Of a stretch of 63,659 nucleotides of DNA, positions 38,139 through 46,387 are shown in pieces. How positions within the stretch are numbered: position 1 is the stretch's first letter; each line of letters begins with the position of its first letter. The translations under genes were made by a program, and so were the position numbers. Source of the DNA: Bifidobacterium castoris (lineage in GTDB: Bacteria; Actinomycetota; Actinomycetes; Actinomycetales; Bifidobacteriaceae); the NCBI RefSeq assembly GCF_003952025.1, contig NZ_QXGI01000011.1, positions 1 through 63,659 of the forward strand, in the 5' to 3' direction. Below the pieces are notes generated by a model. The model was not told where the DNA came from and made no database searches. It saw only the letters and a list, made by a program, of their open reading frames with translations.

Positions 38139-39389
38139 TCAGGACAGCTTCGTGTGGACCATGACCGGCTCGGGCACGAGCGTCACGTTGAACCGCTTGC
38201 GCACGCCGTCGCGGATCGCCGAGGCGAGCGCGATGATGTCGTCGCAGGTCGCGCCGCCGCGGTTCGTGATCGCGAGCGTATGCAGATCGGACAGCGCGGC
38301 GCGCGCGTCGGGAGACACGCGGTACCCCTTGTGGAAGCCGGCATGGTCGATGAGCCATGCCGCCGACAGCTTGACGCCGGTCGAGCCGTCGGGCAGCGTC
38401 GCCGGATACTTCGGCGAGTCGTCGGGCAGCGCGGCGGCCACGGAGGCATCGACGATCGGGTTCATGAAGAAGCTGCCGCAGCTGTGGCGGTTGTAGTCCT
38501 CGTTCTGGCCGACCGTCGCCTGCATATGCTCGTCGATGACATCGGCCGGCGCATCATGCTGCGTCACATAGCGCTGCTGGTCGCTGATCGCGCGTTCGAC
38601 CGCCTCCGGCCGCTTCTCGTCGACCATGATGGGCAGCCGGTAGCGCGTCGCATCCTCGAGCATCGCCTTCGATGCGCGCACGTCGAGCACGGCGTCGCGC
38701 AGACGGGAGATCGGGATGCGGTCGGAGAGGTTGACGTCGAGCGCCTTCGCGAGCTGCGGATAGTTGACGGCGCCGGTCTCGGTGTGCGTAAGCGCGAAGG
38801 TCACGGACAGCACGATGTAGCGCGGCGACGGATAGTACTCCTCGTTCGGCACGCCCGGCGCCTTGTACATGCTCGTCTTGAGCAGACTCGAACGGTAGCC
38901 GAACTGCATCTCGACGTTCGACAGCGTCTTCGTCTTGCGGTCCTCGCGGTCCCACACCTCGACCGATTCGACGCTCGTCGCGACCTCCTGGCCGTAGGCG
39001 CCGATGTTCTGCACGACGCTCGCGCCGACGTTGCCCGGAATGCCGGAGAGCCCTTCGATGCCTTCGAGGCCGCGTTCGACGCAGAACGCGACGAGGTCGT
39101 CCCAGTTGCAGCCGGCCTCGGCGGTCACATGCACGGTGTTGTCGTCGTTCTCGACCGGATCGGCTTCGTCGGGCACGGTGATGAGGCGGCGCGCGTCGCG
39201 CAGCACGATGCCGTGGAAGTCGTCGTCGGATGCGAGCAGGTTCGAGCCTCCACCGATGACGCACACGGGGATGCCGTGGGTATCCGCGTGTTCGATCTCC
39301 TCAATGATGCTTGCACGCGTCGTCGGTTCCATGAAATGATCGATATTGCCACCTACGCCGATGGTGGTGAGCTCTGCGAATGTAGTCAT
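38139..39389 (-). CDS. murB: UDP-N-acetylenolpyruvoylglucosamine reductase
   Basis: 416 aa FAD enzyme that reduces UDP-GlcNAc-enolpyruvate to UDP-MurNAc. FAD-binding segments GGGSNLLASDD and GLSGIPGNVGASVVQNIGAYG, the catalytic arginine in FGYRSSLLK, the proton-donor serine in SCGSFFMNP and the late glutamate in TLVPEPVM are visible. It is longer than E. coli MurB (342 aa), with extra residues between the Arg and Ser motifs. The ATG at 39389 is 7 nt after TACTGT, suggesting a leaderless message; GGGAG in the gap could also help. Confidence 0.95.
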   Translation of the reverse strand: MTTFAELTTIGVGGNIDHFMEPTTRASIIEEIEHADTHGIPVCVIGGGSNLLASDDDFHGIVLRDARRLITVPDEADPVENDDNTVHVTAEAGCNWDDLVAFCVERGLEGIEGLSGIPGNVGASVVQNIGAYGQEVATSVESVEVWDREDRKTKTLSNVEMQFGYRSSLLKTSMYKAPGVPNEEYYPSPRYIVLSVTFALTHTETGAVNYPQLAKALDVNLSDRIPISRLRDAVLDVRASKAMLEDATRYRLPIMVDEKRPEAVERAISDQQRYVTQHDAPADVIDEHMQATVGQNEDYNRHSCGSFFMNPIVDASVAAALPDDSPKYPATLPDGSTGVKLSAAWLIDHAGFHKGYRVSPDARAALSDLHTLAITNRGGATCDDIIALASAIRDGVRKRFNVTLVPEPVMVHTKLS

Positions 39390-39396
39390 GGCTCCC

Positions 39397-39402
39397 ACAG
39401 TA
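39397..39402 (-). promoter_or_regulatory. murB -10 box
   Basis: Minus-strand TACTGT lies exactly 7 nt before the murB ATG. No upstream -35 is obvious. Confidence 0.45.
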
Positions 39403-39527
39403 ACAAAAAACGCCGCAAGCCGATGCGGTTTAGCTTCCCACAATAATGCGGGCGACGGGGATGCGCGGACGACGGCGGCGAAGATCGGGCTGGCCCGGCG
39501 GCTGCGCGACGGGTCGGGAAACGAAAA

Positions 39528-39552
39528 GAGCCCGACCTCTTCGGTCGGGCTC
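39528..39552 (-). terminator. rpmG terminator
   Basis: 10-bp perfect stem GAGCCCGACC/GGTCGGGCTC with a 5-nt loop, then TTTTCGTTT on the minus strand. A normal intrinsic terminator 16 nt after rpmG. Confidence 0.85.
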
Positions 39553-39568
39553 CTGCAAAGATCTATGC

Positions 39569-39739
39569 TCAGCGGGTCTCGCGATGAAGCGTCTGCTTGC
39601 CGCAGCGCGGGCAGAACTTCTTCAGTTCGAGACGGTCGGGCGTGTTACGACGATTCTTGGTCGTGATGTAGTTACGCTCTTTGCACTCGGTGCATGCCAG
39701 CGTGATGCCCGGACGAATGTCTGCGCTCTTGCTTGCCAT
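39569..39739 (-). CDS. rpmG: 50S ribosomal protein L33
   Basis: 56 aa. It starts [19 protein letters not shown] and ends [11 protein letters not shown]. Two zinc CxxC pairs are kept (CTEC and CPRC), so this is the zinc-dependent paralogue. AGAGGTG precedes the ATG at 39739. It lies 52 nt after tRNA-Met, and the tRNA-Tyr/Thr/Met-rpmG set is likely one transcript. Confidence 0.95.
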   Translation of the reverse strand: MASKSADIRPGITLACTECKERNYITTKNRRNTPDRLELKKFCPRCGKQTLHRETR

Positions 39740-39791
39740 TTGGTTCACCTCTTGTTGTCGAATATGTGGGCCGGTTTCCCGGCCCTTATAG

Positions 39792-39865
39792 TAGCGAGAA
39801 AGAGACTCGAACTCTTGACCTTACGATTATGAGTCGTACGCTCTAGCCAGCTGAGCTATCCCGCC
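39792..39865 (-). tRNA. tRNA-Met(CAT), elongator
   Basis: 74 nt without encoded CCA. GGCGGGA acceptor stem pairs with TCTCGCT (two G-U pairs), D-loop AGCTCAGCTGGCTAGAGC, anticodon loop CTCATAA (anticodon CAT). The 1-72 pair is present, so it is an elongator rather than an initiator. Confidence 0.94.
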
Positions 39866-39869
39866 AGAG

Positions 39870-39941
<72 letters not shown>

Positions 39942-39942
39942 G

Positions 39943-40024
39943 TGGCGGATAGTGGATTCGAACCACTGAAGCACGAAGCGCCTGATTTACAGTCAGGTCC
40001 CTTTGACCGCTTGGGAAATCCGCC
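39943..40024 (-). tRNA. tRNA-Tyr(GTA)
   Basis: 82 nt without encoded CCA, one nucleotide from tRNA-Thr. Acceptor GGCGGAT/ATCCGCC, long variable arm, anticodon loop CTGTAAA (GTA). First gene of the cluster; just upstream is a small CGGTTGA/TCAACCG dyad. Confidence 0.95.
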
Positions 40025-40244
40025 ATCGTTTTCGGTTGAGGTTCAACCGGCAACTTGGCTAGTATGCCATGGGAGGGTAACTTTCCGCAAATCTCGGCGT
40101 GTCGCGTTGCCGTTCCTCGGTTTTCACCCATCGGCGCAACAGCCTTCTCGCGTGCGACCGCCGGCCGCACATAGGGGTCAACAGCATTCCGCCGCCCCTA
40201 TTCCCATATCCGACCCCGGCACACCGGCGCCTGCGCGCGGCATC
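40025..40244 (-). promoter_or_regulatory. Upstream region of the tRNA-rpmG cluster
   Basis: 220 nt with no gene. A minus-strand CATACT near 40062-40067 could be a -10 for the tRNA cluster; the -35 is not obvious. The region leads directly into array B. Confidence 0.3.
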
Positions 40245-41100
40245 CCGCAGCGTCTTGCGCAGCGCACCTGTGCGCAGACCCGGACGCCTAGCCCGCCAGT
40301 CACGCCCCACGCCGCGCACCCGTACGCCAACCGACACGCCCAACATCTCGCCAGCGCCCCGCAGTGCGCACACATACGCCCATCGGGACGCTTAACCCGC
40401 CAGCTGCGACCCGCACCGCGCATCAATACGCGCCTCAGGACGCCCGACACGCCACCCGCGACCCAGTTTGCAACGCATACGCATCCCGATCCGCCAGCGT
40501 TCCTCCCGCCTTCCGCACTGCGCACCCGCACGCCCGACACGTCACCAGCGTCCCTCACCGCGCACACATACGCCAACCGAGACGCTTAATCCGCCTGCCA
40601 CGACCCGCACCGCGCGCACGCACGCAGACAACCCTTAGCCCCCATGACCAGCACCGCGCATCAGTACGCACCCGGGAACACCCGACACACCGCCCGCGAC
40701 CCGGTCTGCGCACGCATACGCAGACCGAGGCGCCCAACATGCCGCCGGCGTACCGCAGCGCGCACACGTGCGCGATCTAGGACGCCCGGCACACCGCCAG
40801 CGACCCGCACCGCGCACACGTGCGCTCACCGGCACGCCCAATACCCCGCCGGCGACCCACGCTGCGCACGCATACGCAGACCGAGACGCTTGACCCGTTC
40901 GCCACGGCCCACGCCGCGCACCCGTACGCCCACCGGCACGCCCGACACACCCGACACACCCGACACACCCGACACACCGACATACCCGACACGCCGCAGC
41001 GACCCGCGCCGCGCACTCATACGCGATCCAAGACACGCAACGCACCGCCAACGTCCTGCAGCGCGCACCCGCGCGTAAACCAGGACGCATCCTGGTACCG
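40245..41100. repeat. 52-bp degenerate tandem repeat array B (about 16 units)
   Basis: Between the tRNA cluster and groES. Units look like CGACCCGCACCGCGCA, then a CACATACGC part, ACCGGGACGC and ACACACCGCCAG. Core GCGCAC/GCGCAT positions are 40262, 40314, 40366, 40418, about 40469, 40520, 40560, 40612, 40656, 40708, 40760, 40812, 40864, 40916, 41011 and 41063. Most intervals are 52 nt; exceptions are 40, 44 and 95. The 95-nt interval contains four perfect copies of CCCGACACA (from 40941). The core is the same as in array A. Confidence 0.85.
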
Positions 41101-41116
41101 GGCGCCAGGCATGCGA

Positions 41117-41150
41117 AGGCCCCGCGTGCCGGAGATGACACGCGGGGCCT
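41117..41150 (-). terminator. groES terminator
   Basis: 12-bp perfect stem (41117-41128 with 41139-41150, AGGCCCCGCGTG) and a 10-nt loop, 43 nt after the groES stop codon. Confidence 0.75.
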
Positions 41151-41193
41151 CCGTCAACATACGGTACGCGGATCGCGCACAGCCGCCTTTTGA

Positions 41194-41487
41194 TCAGGCG
41201 AGGATCGCGAGCACGTCGCGCGCGGCCACGATGAGGTAGTCCTCACCCTGGTAGTGCACTTCGGTGCCGCCGTACTTCGAGTACAGGATCTTGTCGCCGA
41301 CCTTGACGTCCATCGGGATGCGCTCGCCCTTCTCGTCACGACGGCCCGGGCCGACGGCGAGGACTTCGCCCTGCTGCGGCTTCTCCTTGGCGTTGTCCGG
41401 GATGAACAGACCCGAAGCGGTCTGCGTCTCGGCCTCGGCCTGCTTGACGATGATCTTGTCTTCCAGTGGAATGAGCGGGAACGACAC
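41194..41487 (-). CDS. groES: Co-chaperonin GroES (Cpn10)
   Basis: 97 aa, the heptameric lid of the GroEL chamber. [33 protein letters not shown] contains the mobile loop, and [26 protein letters not shown] the dome segment. The start is GTG at 41487, 6 nt after GAGGAGG; an ATG ten codons earlier overlaps the ribosome binding site. groEL is not adjacent, as usual in bifidobacteria. It has a CIRCE operator upstream. Confidence 0.96.
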   Translation of the reverse strand: MSFPLIPLEDKIIVKQAEAETQTASGLFIPDNAKEKPQQGEVLAVGPGRRDEKGERIPMDVKVGDKILYSKYGGTEVHYQGEDYLIVAARDVLAILA

Positions 41488-41607
41488 GAGGTACCTCCTC
41501 TTTCTGCATTGCTGCATGCCAACAATCGTTACAGTTTCGCTCGGGAACGAATACGTCAGGCGGCTGACGATTCACTTGCCGCACCCTTTCCGTCGCGCTA
41601 GTTGTCT

Positions 41608-41649
41608 ATCCTAGCGCGACCGGTAGCACTCTGCCAACTCGAGTGCTAA
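41608..41649 (-). promoter_or_regulatory. groES promoter with CIRCE element
   Basis: CIRCE inverted repeat GTAGCACTC-N9-GAGTGCTAA at 41623-41649, the HrcA repressor site. A minus-strand promoter overlaps it: -35 TTGGCA (complement of 41632-41637) lies in the CIRCE centre, an 18-nt spacer follows, and -10 TAGGAT is the complement of 41608-41613. Heat-shock derepression through HrcA is expected. The leader to the GTG is about 115 nt. Confidence 0.88.
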
Positions 41650-41679
41650 CGCTGTAAGAGAAAAGGTTGCCGTATAAGG

Positions 41680-41712
41680 GGAAACACCGGCCGAACATCG
41701 GCCGGTGTTTCC
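41680..41712 (-). terminator. Terminator of the GlpR/SepX-like gene
   Basis: 13-bp perfect stem (41680-41692 with 41700-41712; GGAAACACCGGCC) and a 7-nt loop, 46 nt after the stop codon. Confidence 0.75.
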
Positions 41713-41758
41713 GGAACGTGGCGTGCCGCGACAAACGCGATTGCCGCAGGCGTGCTGG

Positions 41759-43027
41759 TCAGTTGCCCCGACGCGCGAGAATCGATTCAAGGCTCGAGCC
41801 AAGCGAATCGCTCGTCTCGTCGGGCGCCTCGACGGCGGCGGTTCGTTCACTCTCGTGGAATGCGGCGGAGTCGTTGATCGTCGACGCCGCGGAGACGTCC
41901 GCATTCGGCGTGTCGTCCGATGCGCCCCCGGCGTCCGTTGGCGAGTCCGTTTCCGCGACGTCGATGACGTCGACGACGTCGGCCTCCGGCGCCTTTGGTT
42001 CGGCTTTCGCGACCTGCTTCGTCGACTTGATCTCGCGGCTTTCGGGCGCCTCCTGCGGATGCTCGACGCCGTTGCGCGGCGCGCCGAGCGAGAAGGAGAT
42101 CAGATCCTGATTGATCGCCATGTCGAAGGCGTCGACGGCGGATGCGGGCGAGATCTCGGACAGTTCGTTCGTCTCGTCAGGCGGATAGGCGTTCATCTCC
42201 TCGCGGACGACAAGCTGCGCATGCACGGCTTCCTCGGGGGCCACTGCGGTTTCGACGCGCGCGGCGGTCTCCCCCGACTGCGGCGGGGCGGCCGATTCCT
42301 CCTGCGCCACATGCTGCGCCGTCTGCTGCACGGCCTGGCGACGCGCGAGCGCCTGAGCCTGCTCGACGCGCGCCTGATGCAACGCACGGCGGATCTCACG
42401 CTGTTCCATGACGTCGGTTCGCGTCTCCTCCGCCGTCTGCGTCACGGCTTCGGCGGCAACGGTCGAAGGCTGCGCGCCGGCGGCGATCTCGGCCTGACTC
42501 TTGACGGCCTTCGGGCGCATCCGCTGCCTGCGCCGATGCTCCTGCTCCTTCGCGGCGACCTTCGCCTCCCAGGCGCGCGCCTGCTTGGCCGCGTGGACGC
42601 CGAGCGCGCAGACGAGCGCGAGCAGCCCCGCCGGGATGAGCGTGTACCACGGGCTGAAGTGCAGCACGAAGGCGAGGACGAGGACGACGACGGACGCGGT
42701 GAGCAGCGCGCCGGCGATCAGCTTGCGGCGATGCGCGGCGGCACGGCGAAGCTTGCGTACATTGGCCACATGCTCACGGTATTCGCGGTATGCGCCGTGT
42801 TCCCTCTGCGTCGCTGGCATTATCGCCCCTTTCGTCTTCGGCGAATCGACATCGTTGAAGGTCGTGCCACTTTGCTCATCCACCAGATGCAGCGAAGTGG
42901 AGTACCGGTCCGAACGATGCTTCATCACTGTCTTCATGCCGTCGACCGTCTTGCGTGGCAGCCATATCGCCATGATGATTCCGACCATCACCAAGACCAC
43001 GATCGTGCTCAGTGATTCGTAACCCAT
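41759..43027 (-). CDS. GlpR/SepX-like membrane protein
   Basis: 422 aa. One N-terminal membrane helix (residues ~8-25) is followed by the IWLPRKTVDGMKTVMKHRSDRYSTSLHLVD segment characteristic of the actinobacterial GlpR/SepX family, then two central helices (~105-145, ALLTASVVVLVLAFVL and the next) and a long Ala/Glu/Gln-rich cytosolic tail (about 150-422). In Corynebacterium GlpR binds the gephyrin-like Glp at the divisome, and in Streptomyces SepX acts in septation. It stays beside rimJ and 5-FCL as in mycobacteria, but galU and glp are absent here. Confidence 0.75.
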   Translation of the reverse strand: MGYESLSTIVVLVMVGIIMAIWLPRKTVDGMKTVMKHRSDRYSTSLHLVDEQSGTTFNDVDSPKTKGAIMPATQREHGAYREYREHVANVRKLRRAAAHRRKLIAGALLTASVVVLVLAFVLHFSPWYTLIPAGLLALVCALGVHAAKQARAWEAKVAAKEQEHRRRQRMRPKAVKSQAEIAAGAQPSTVAAEAVTQTAEETRTDVMEQREIRRALHQARVEQAQALARRQAVQQTAQHVAQEESAAPPQSGETAARVETAVAPEEAVHAQLVVREEMNAYPPDETNELSEISPASAVDAFDMAINQDLISFSLGAPRNGVEHPQEAPESREIKSTKQVAKAEPKAPEADVVDVIDVAETDSPTDAGGASDDTPNADVSAASTINDSAAFHESERTAAVEAPDETSDSLGSSLESILARRGN

Positions 43028-43048
43028 AGTTCCTAAGAATAAAAGAAT

Positions 43049-43741
43049 TTAGGACAATGAGGAAACGCGTTCGCCGGGCGTGTCGCCAAGCAACCGGCGG
43101 GTGAATCCGTCGGGGGCGTCATCGGCGAGCAGACTGTACGATTCATGATCGCGCCAGTGCCCATTAATGTACATATATTTCCGTCGAATGCCCTCATACC
43201 GGGCGCCGACCTTCTCCACGACGCGCCGCGAACGCCCGTTCTGCGGCACGAGGTCTATCTCCACACGATGCAGCCGCGGACCGTCCGGATCGAGCATCGC
43301 CCAGTCGGCGAGCATCGCCACGGCGAGCGGCGTGAATCCTCTGCCAGCGTAATCATGGTCGATCCAGTATCCGATGATGCCGCTGCGCATCGCGCCGAGC
43401 ATAATCGCGCCGAGCGAGATCTGCCCGACGATGCGGCCGCCGTATTCGACGACGAACACGATCGCCGATCCCGAACGCTCGTCGCGCCGCTGCATCCGTA
43501 TCCATTGCGGGAACGTGACCGGGCGGTGGCGTTCGGGATCGTTCGAATCCCACGGTTCGAGCCATGCCGCGTTGCGTATGCGCACCTGGTCCCATTCGGC
43601 CTCATCGGCCGCCGTCATCGTGCGCAGGCGGATCGCCGGAGCGTCCGCCGGAGCGAGCAGCGTCAGCGGCGTGTGCAGGGCGTTCGGCGCGTCGCGCCGC
43701 ATCGCGTCGCACAGGGTTCGGAAGATCGTCACGCCATCCAT
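43049..43741 (-). CDS. GNAT N-acetyltransferase, RimJ-like
   Basis: 230 aa. Predicted acetyl-CoA-dependent N-acetyltransferase of the RimJ/RimL group. The conserved central region (VGQISLGAIMLGAMRSGIIGYWID), the acetyl-CoA pyrophosphate loop (YAGRGFTPLAVAML) and the C-terminal EIDLVPQNGRSRRVVEKVGARYEG are clear. Its substrate is unknown. Start ATG at 43741 is the most likely; no Shine-Dalgarno sequence is seen and a much longer in-frame extension runs antisense to the 5-FCL gene. It precedes the GlpR/SepX-like gene with 21 nt between them. Confidence 0.85.
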   Translation of the reverse strand: MDGVTIFRTLCDAMRRDAPNALHTPLTLLAPADAPAIRLRTMTAADEAEWDQVRIRNAAWLEPWDSNDPERHRPVTFPQWIRMQRRDERSGSAIVFVVEYGGRIVGQISLGAIMLGAMRSGIIGYWIDHDYAGRGFTPLAVAMLADWAMLDPDGPRLHRVEIDLVPQNGRSRRVVEKVGARYEGIRRKYMYINGHWRDHESYSLLADDAPDGFTRRLLGDTPGERVSSLS

Positions 43742-43821
43742 TGTCCCACGCCCGGCGCGCATGCCGGCGCCGCGCCGTCCCATCTCGCGGTACGCGCAAC
43801 CCGGCGGCGGCCGCGGCATGG

Positions 43822-43827
43822 TAGAAC
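43822..43827 (+). promoter_or_regulatory. 5-FCL gene -10 box, leaderless
   Basis: TAGAAC lies exactly 7 nt before the ATG at 43835. No Shine-Dalgarno sequence is found. Confidence 0.5.
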
Positions 43828-43834
43828 CGTGACC

Positions 43835-44482
43835 ATGCCGTACATGAACCAGTCGAAGCCGACGACCGACGAGAGCAAACGCGAACTCCGGCATAAGCTG
43901 CTCAAGCAACGCCGCTATATGACGGCAACCGACCGCGTCGCCGCGGGCGAACGCTGCGCCGGCGCGCTGTTCGCGCTTCCGCTGTTCTCCCGACCACGGA
44001 CGACGCCGCTGACGATGGCCTGCCACGTGTCGATGGGCACCGAAATCAACACGCTGCCGATCCTCAACGAGGCGGCGGCGAGGGGCATCCATCTGCTGGT
44101 GCCCCGGCTCGGATCGGGCCGCGAGCTCGGATGGTCCCGGCTGACGTCGCCCGATGAGGTCGCCCGGCTGCGCCACGAGACCGTCTCCGCCACCGGAGAG
44201 ATGCCGCATCCCCACGAACCCGACGCCGAGACGCTGCCGGCCGAGGCGCTCGCCGACGCCGACGTCATCGTGCTGCCGGCGCTCGCCGTCGACCACGGCG
44301 GCAACCGGCTCGGACGCGGAGCGGCCTGGTACGACCATGCGCTCGCATTCGCCCCGGACGCATCGCCGCGCATCGCGATGTGCTGGACGCGCGAATTCGT
44401 CGACGAGACGCTGCCGACGCAGCCGCACGACGTTCGCGTCGACGCCGTGCTCACACCGCGCGGCCTCACCTTCATCCCCTGA
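43835..44482 (+). CDS. 5-formyltetrahydrofolate cyclo-ligase
   Basis: 215 aa. Converts 5-formyl-THF to 5,10-methenyl-THF with ATP. The KRELRHKLLKQRRYM start, the substrate loop VPRLGSGRELGWSRL and the ATP-binding GGNRLGRGAAWYDHAL are conserved. It is divergent from rimJ and precedes FmdB, a typical actinobacterial neighbourhood. The chosen ATG directly follows a -10-like box. Confidence 0.92.
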   Translation: MPYMNQSKPTTDESKRELRHKLLKQRRYMTATDRVAAGERCAGALFALPLFSRPRTTPLTMACHVSMGTEINTLPILNEAAARGIHLLVPRLGSGRELGWSRLTSPDEVARLRHETVSATGEMPHPHEPDAETLPAEALADADVIVLPALAVDHGGNRLGRGAAWYDHALAFAPDASPRIAMCWTREFVDETLPTQPHDVRVDAVLTPRGLTFIP

Positions 44483-44642
44483 CCCATGCGTGGCGACGCG
44501 GCCACCGGCCGCCCGCCCACGGTCTACGCCTATGCCTACGCCTACGGTGGATGGCCGTTCCCGTTCATGCACACATGTGAGTAGTCTCTGGGGATTAGAA
44601 CGATATGCGCTCGCGCGAACGCGCCCACCCGAAAGGAGCATC

Positions 44643-44831
44643 ATGCCCGTCTACCATTACCGCTGCAAGCATTGCGGATACGACTTCACCGAACACCAGT
44701 CCTTCGACGACAAGCCGATCACCGTCTGCCCCAAGTGCGGCGAACCGACCGTGCACAAGGTGTATTCGGCTGTCCCGATCACCTTCAAGGGCAGCGGCTT
44801 CTACCGCACCGACAAAGGCTCGTCGAAGTAG
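44643..44831 (+). CDS. FmdB-family zinc-ribbon protein
   Basis: 62 aa. A small zinc ribbon with YRCKHCGYDF and CPKCGEP cysteine pairs, then the VYSAVPITFKGSGFYRTD tail typical of FmdB-like putative regulators. Function unclear. GAAAGGAG is 5 nt before the ATG. Conserved position between 5-FCL and the SAF protein gene. Confidence 0.92.
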   Translation: MPVYHYRCKHCGYDFTEHQSFDDKPITVCPKCGEPTVHKVYSAVPITFKGSGFYRTDKGSSK

Positions 44832-45326
44832 GTCCTCTTCGAAGCCGCGCTCATCCCACCGCGGCGCGCTCACTATTCGCAAGGCCACCGTCGCTCCCAT
44901 GCCATGGAGCACGGTGGCCTTGTGATGTCCGCCATGACGCCGCAAGGCCAGCCCCCGCGAAGGTCACTGCCCGGCCTCGGCCGCCACGACGCCCGCACCT
45001 TCCGCGTATGCCGGCTTCCTCCGCGTCCGTCCTTGGATTCCGCGGCGGTTTGCGCCTGCCATGCCGCTGCGCGAATCCGACGATGAGGCGCGGTCCTGGC
45101 CGATCCCCACCGCCTTCCTCCATCCACAGCCATATGACGGCCGTTGTGGATGGGGGTTCCGTTCATCCACAACGATGTGGATACGATGTGGACTGGGAGC
45201 GAACAATCTTCACAATCCACAGCTCCGCCCGGCGTGTCGTCCACATTTGGCCGACGACACACCCTTCCGGTCACATACCCCGCTGCGGCTGGACGCCACC
45301 GGAGGTCCGGACGCATCATAACTGCC
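44832..45326. promoter_or_regulatory. Intergenic region with FmdB terminator and DnaA-box-like cluster
   Basis: 495 nt without a gene. A hairpin at 44881-44921 (AAGGCCACCGT/ACGGTGGCCTT outer stem) ends the FmdB transcript. Seven words close to the DnaA box (TTATCCACA or complement) lie at 45121, 45144, 45163, 45176, 45187, 45214 and 45239, all within about 125 nt; the closest is TGTGGATAC at 45176-45184. A CATCAT box 7 nt before the SAF gene ATG may be a leaderless -10. Confidence 0.5.
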
Positions 45327-46094
45327 ATGACGCATACGTTCGACTTCAGTTTCCTCCCCGGCCGCGGCGGCGAGCCACGACCAGGCCGGCCACGCACACC
45401 GCGTGGCCGACGTCTCGACCGCCGCGCCCGCAAGCTGCTCGCGGCCTGCTGCGCCGCGCTCGCCGTGCTGTGCACGCTCGAATGCATCGTCACGGCGACG
45501 GCGACGCGCAACGTGCTCACCGCGTCCCGCCAGATCCAGGCGGGCGACGCCGTCGTCACCGCAGACTTCACGCCGACGGCGCTGCCTGCGAGCGACGCAT
45601 TGGACGGCGCCGTCGAACGGCTCGACGACGAAACCGCCTACGCGCTCATCGACATCCGCAAAGGCGACGTGCTGCTGCCGACGATGCTGGGATCCACGCC
45701 TGCCGTCGCGCCGGGGCATACCGTCATCGACGTGCGCCTCGGCGAGCTCAGCCATCCCTTCGCCCCGGGCACGCATGTCAGACTGACCGCGGCGACCGGA
45801 TGCTCCCCTCCCGCCGTCGACGCCGACAAAGCAACCGCCGAAGCCGAACCGACGGATGCGGACGCACAGCCGAGCCCGGGTACGAGCGCGGATGCAGCGG
45901 CAGACGCCTCCGCGGAGGACGTGCAGACGGACGGCCTATGCACGGTCAGCGACGACGCGATCGTCATGGGAGCCCCACGCGACGATGTGGCGGGCGATGG
46001 GCGTCTGACGCCGGTCGCGATGAGCGCGGCCGACGCGATGCGCACATTGCAGGCGCAGGCGAACGGACCGGTCCTCGCCGTGCGTGCCGATTAG
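45327..46094 (+). CDS. SAF-domain membrane protein
   Basis: 255 aa. An Arg/Pro-rich cytosolic start, one transmembrane helix (about residues 37-58, AACCAALAVLCTLECIV), then a SAF (CpaB/RcpC-like) domain with the ASRQIQAGDAVVTADFTPTALP and DIRKGDVLLPTMLG segments, and an Asp/Ala/Glu-rich loop. The actinobacterial FmdB-SAF pair is known but of unclear function. Its stop codon overlaps the stop of the converging small gene by 3-4 nt, leaving no room for a terminator. Confidence 0.8.
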   Translation: MTHTFDFSFLPGRGGEPRPGRPRTPRGRRLDRRARKLLAACCAALAVLCTLECIVTATATRNVLTASRQIQAGDAVVTADFTPTALPASDALDGAVERLDDETAYALIDIRKGDVLLPTMLGSTPAVAPGHTVIDVRLGELSHPFAPGTHVRLTAATGCSPPAVDADKATAEAEPTDADAQPSPGTSADAAADASAEDVQTDGLCTVSDDAIVMGAPRDDVAGDGRLTPVAMSAADAMRTLQAQANGPVLAVRAD

Positions 46095-46387
46095 CGGCCG
46101 CGCTCCTCGAAGACGCCCCAATGCGGCGGCAGCTCGCCGAGGATACGACGGTCGTCGTCGGCCGCGCGCTGCTCGCGTGTGCGCATGTCGCCGGCCTCGA
46201 GCTTGACGCCGTCGGCGTCGAACCGCTCGGCGCCCTTCATGACAACGCGCCGATGGCGGCGCGGCGTACGCCGCTCGGCGCTGTACGCCGGCGTCCGCGC
46301 GCCCTCGGTGTCGCCGGCATGTACAGCGTCGGCGCCGTCCGCACCGTCGTCGGTGCCGTCGAAGACGCGGATGACGGAGTCGCTCAC
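46091..46387 (-). CDS. Small hypothetical protein after the helicase-like gene
   Basis: 98 aa. I do not recognise a family. The middle is Arg-rich, and the C-terminal half (RTREQRAADDDRRILGELPPHWGVF) looks conserved-type sequence. The ATG overlaps the stop of the upstream 1212-aa gene (ATGA), so it is translationally coupled as the third gene of the FHA operon. Confidence 0.65.
   Translation of the reverse strand: MSDSVIRVFDGTDDGADGADAVHAGDTEGARTPAYSAERRTPRRHRRVVMKGAERFDADGVKLEAGDMRTREQRAADDDRRILGELPPHWGVFEERGR

Noticed and set aside
40178-41141. Coding genes in array B (open frames on both strands with repeated YACA/AGGV-type peptides)
   Set aside because: All frames are open because of high G+C, units are 52 bp (not a multiple of three), and starts lack ribosome binding sites.
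45115-45250. Replication origin
   Set aside because: DnaA-box-like words are imperfect and there is no dnaA, dnaN or AT-rich unwinding region nearby.
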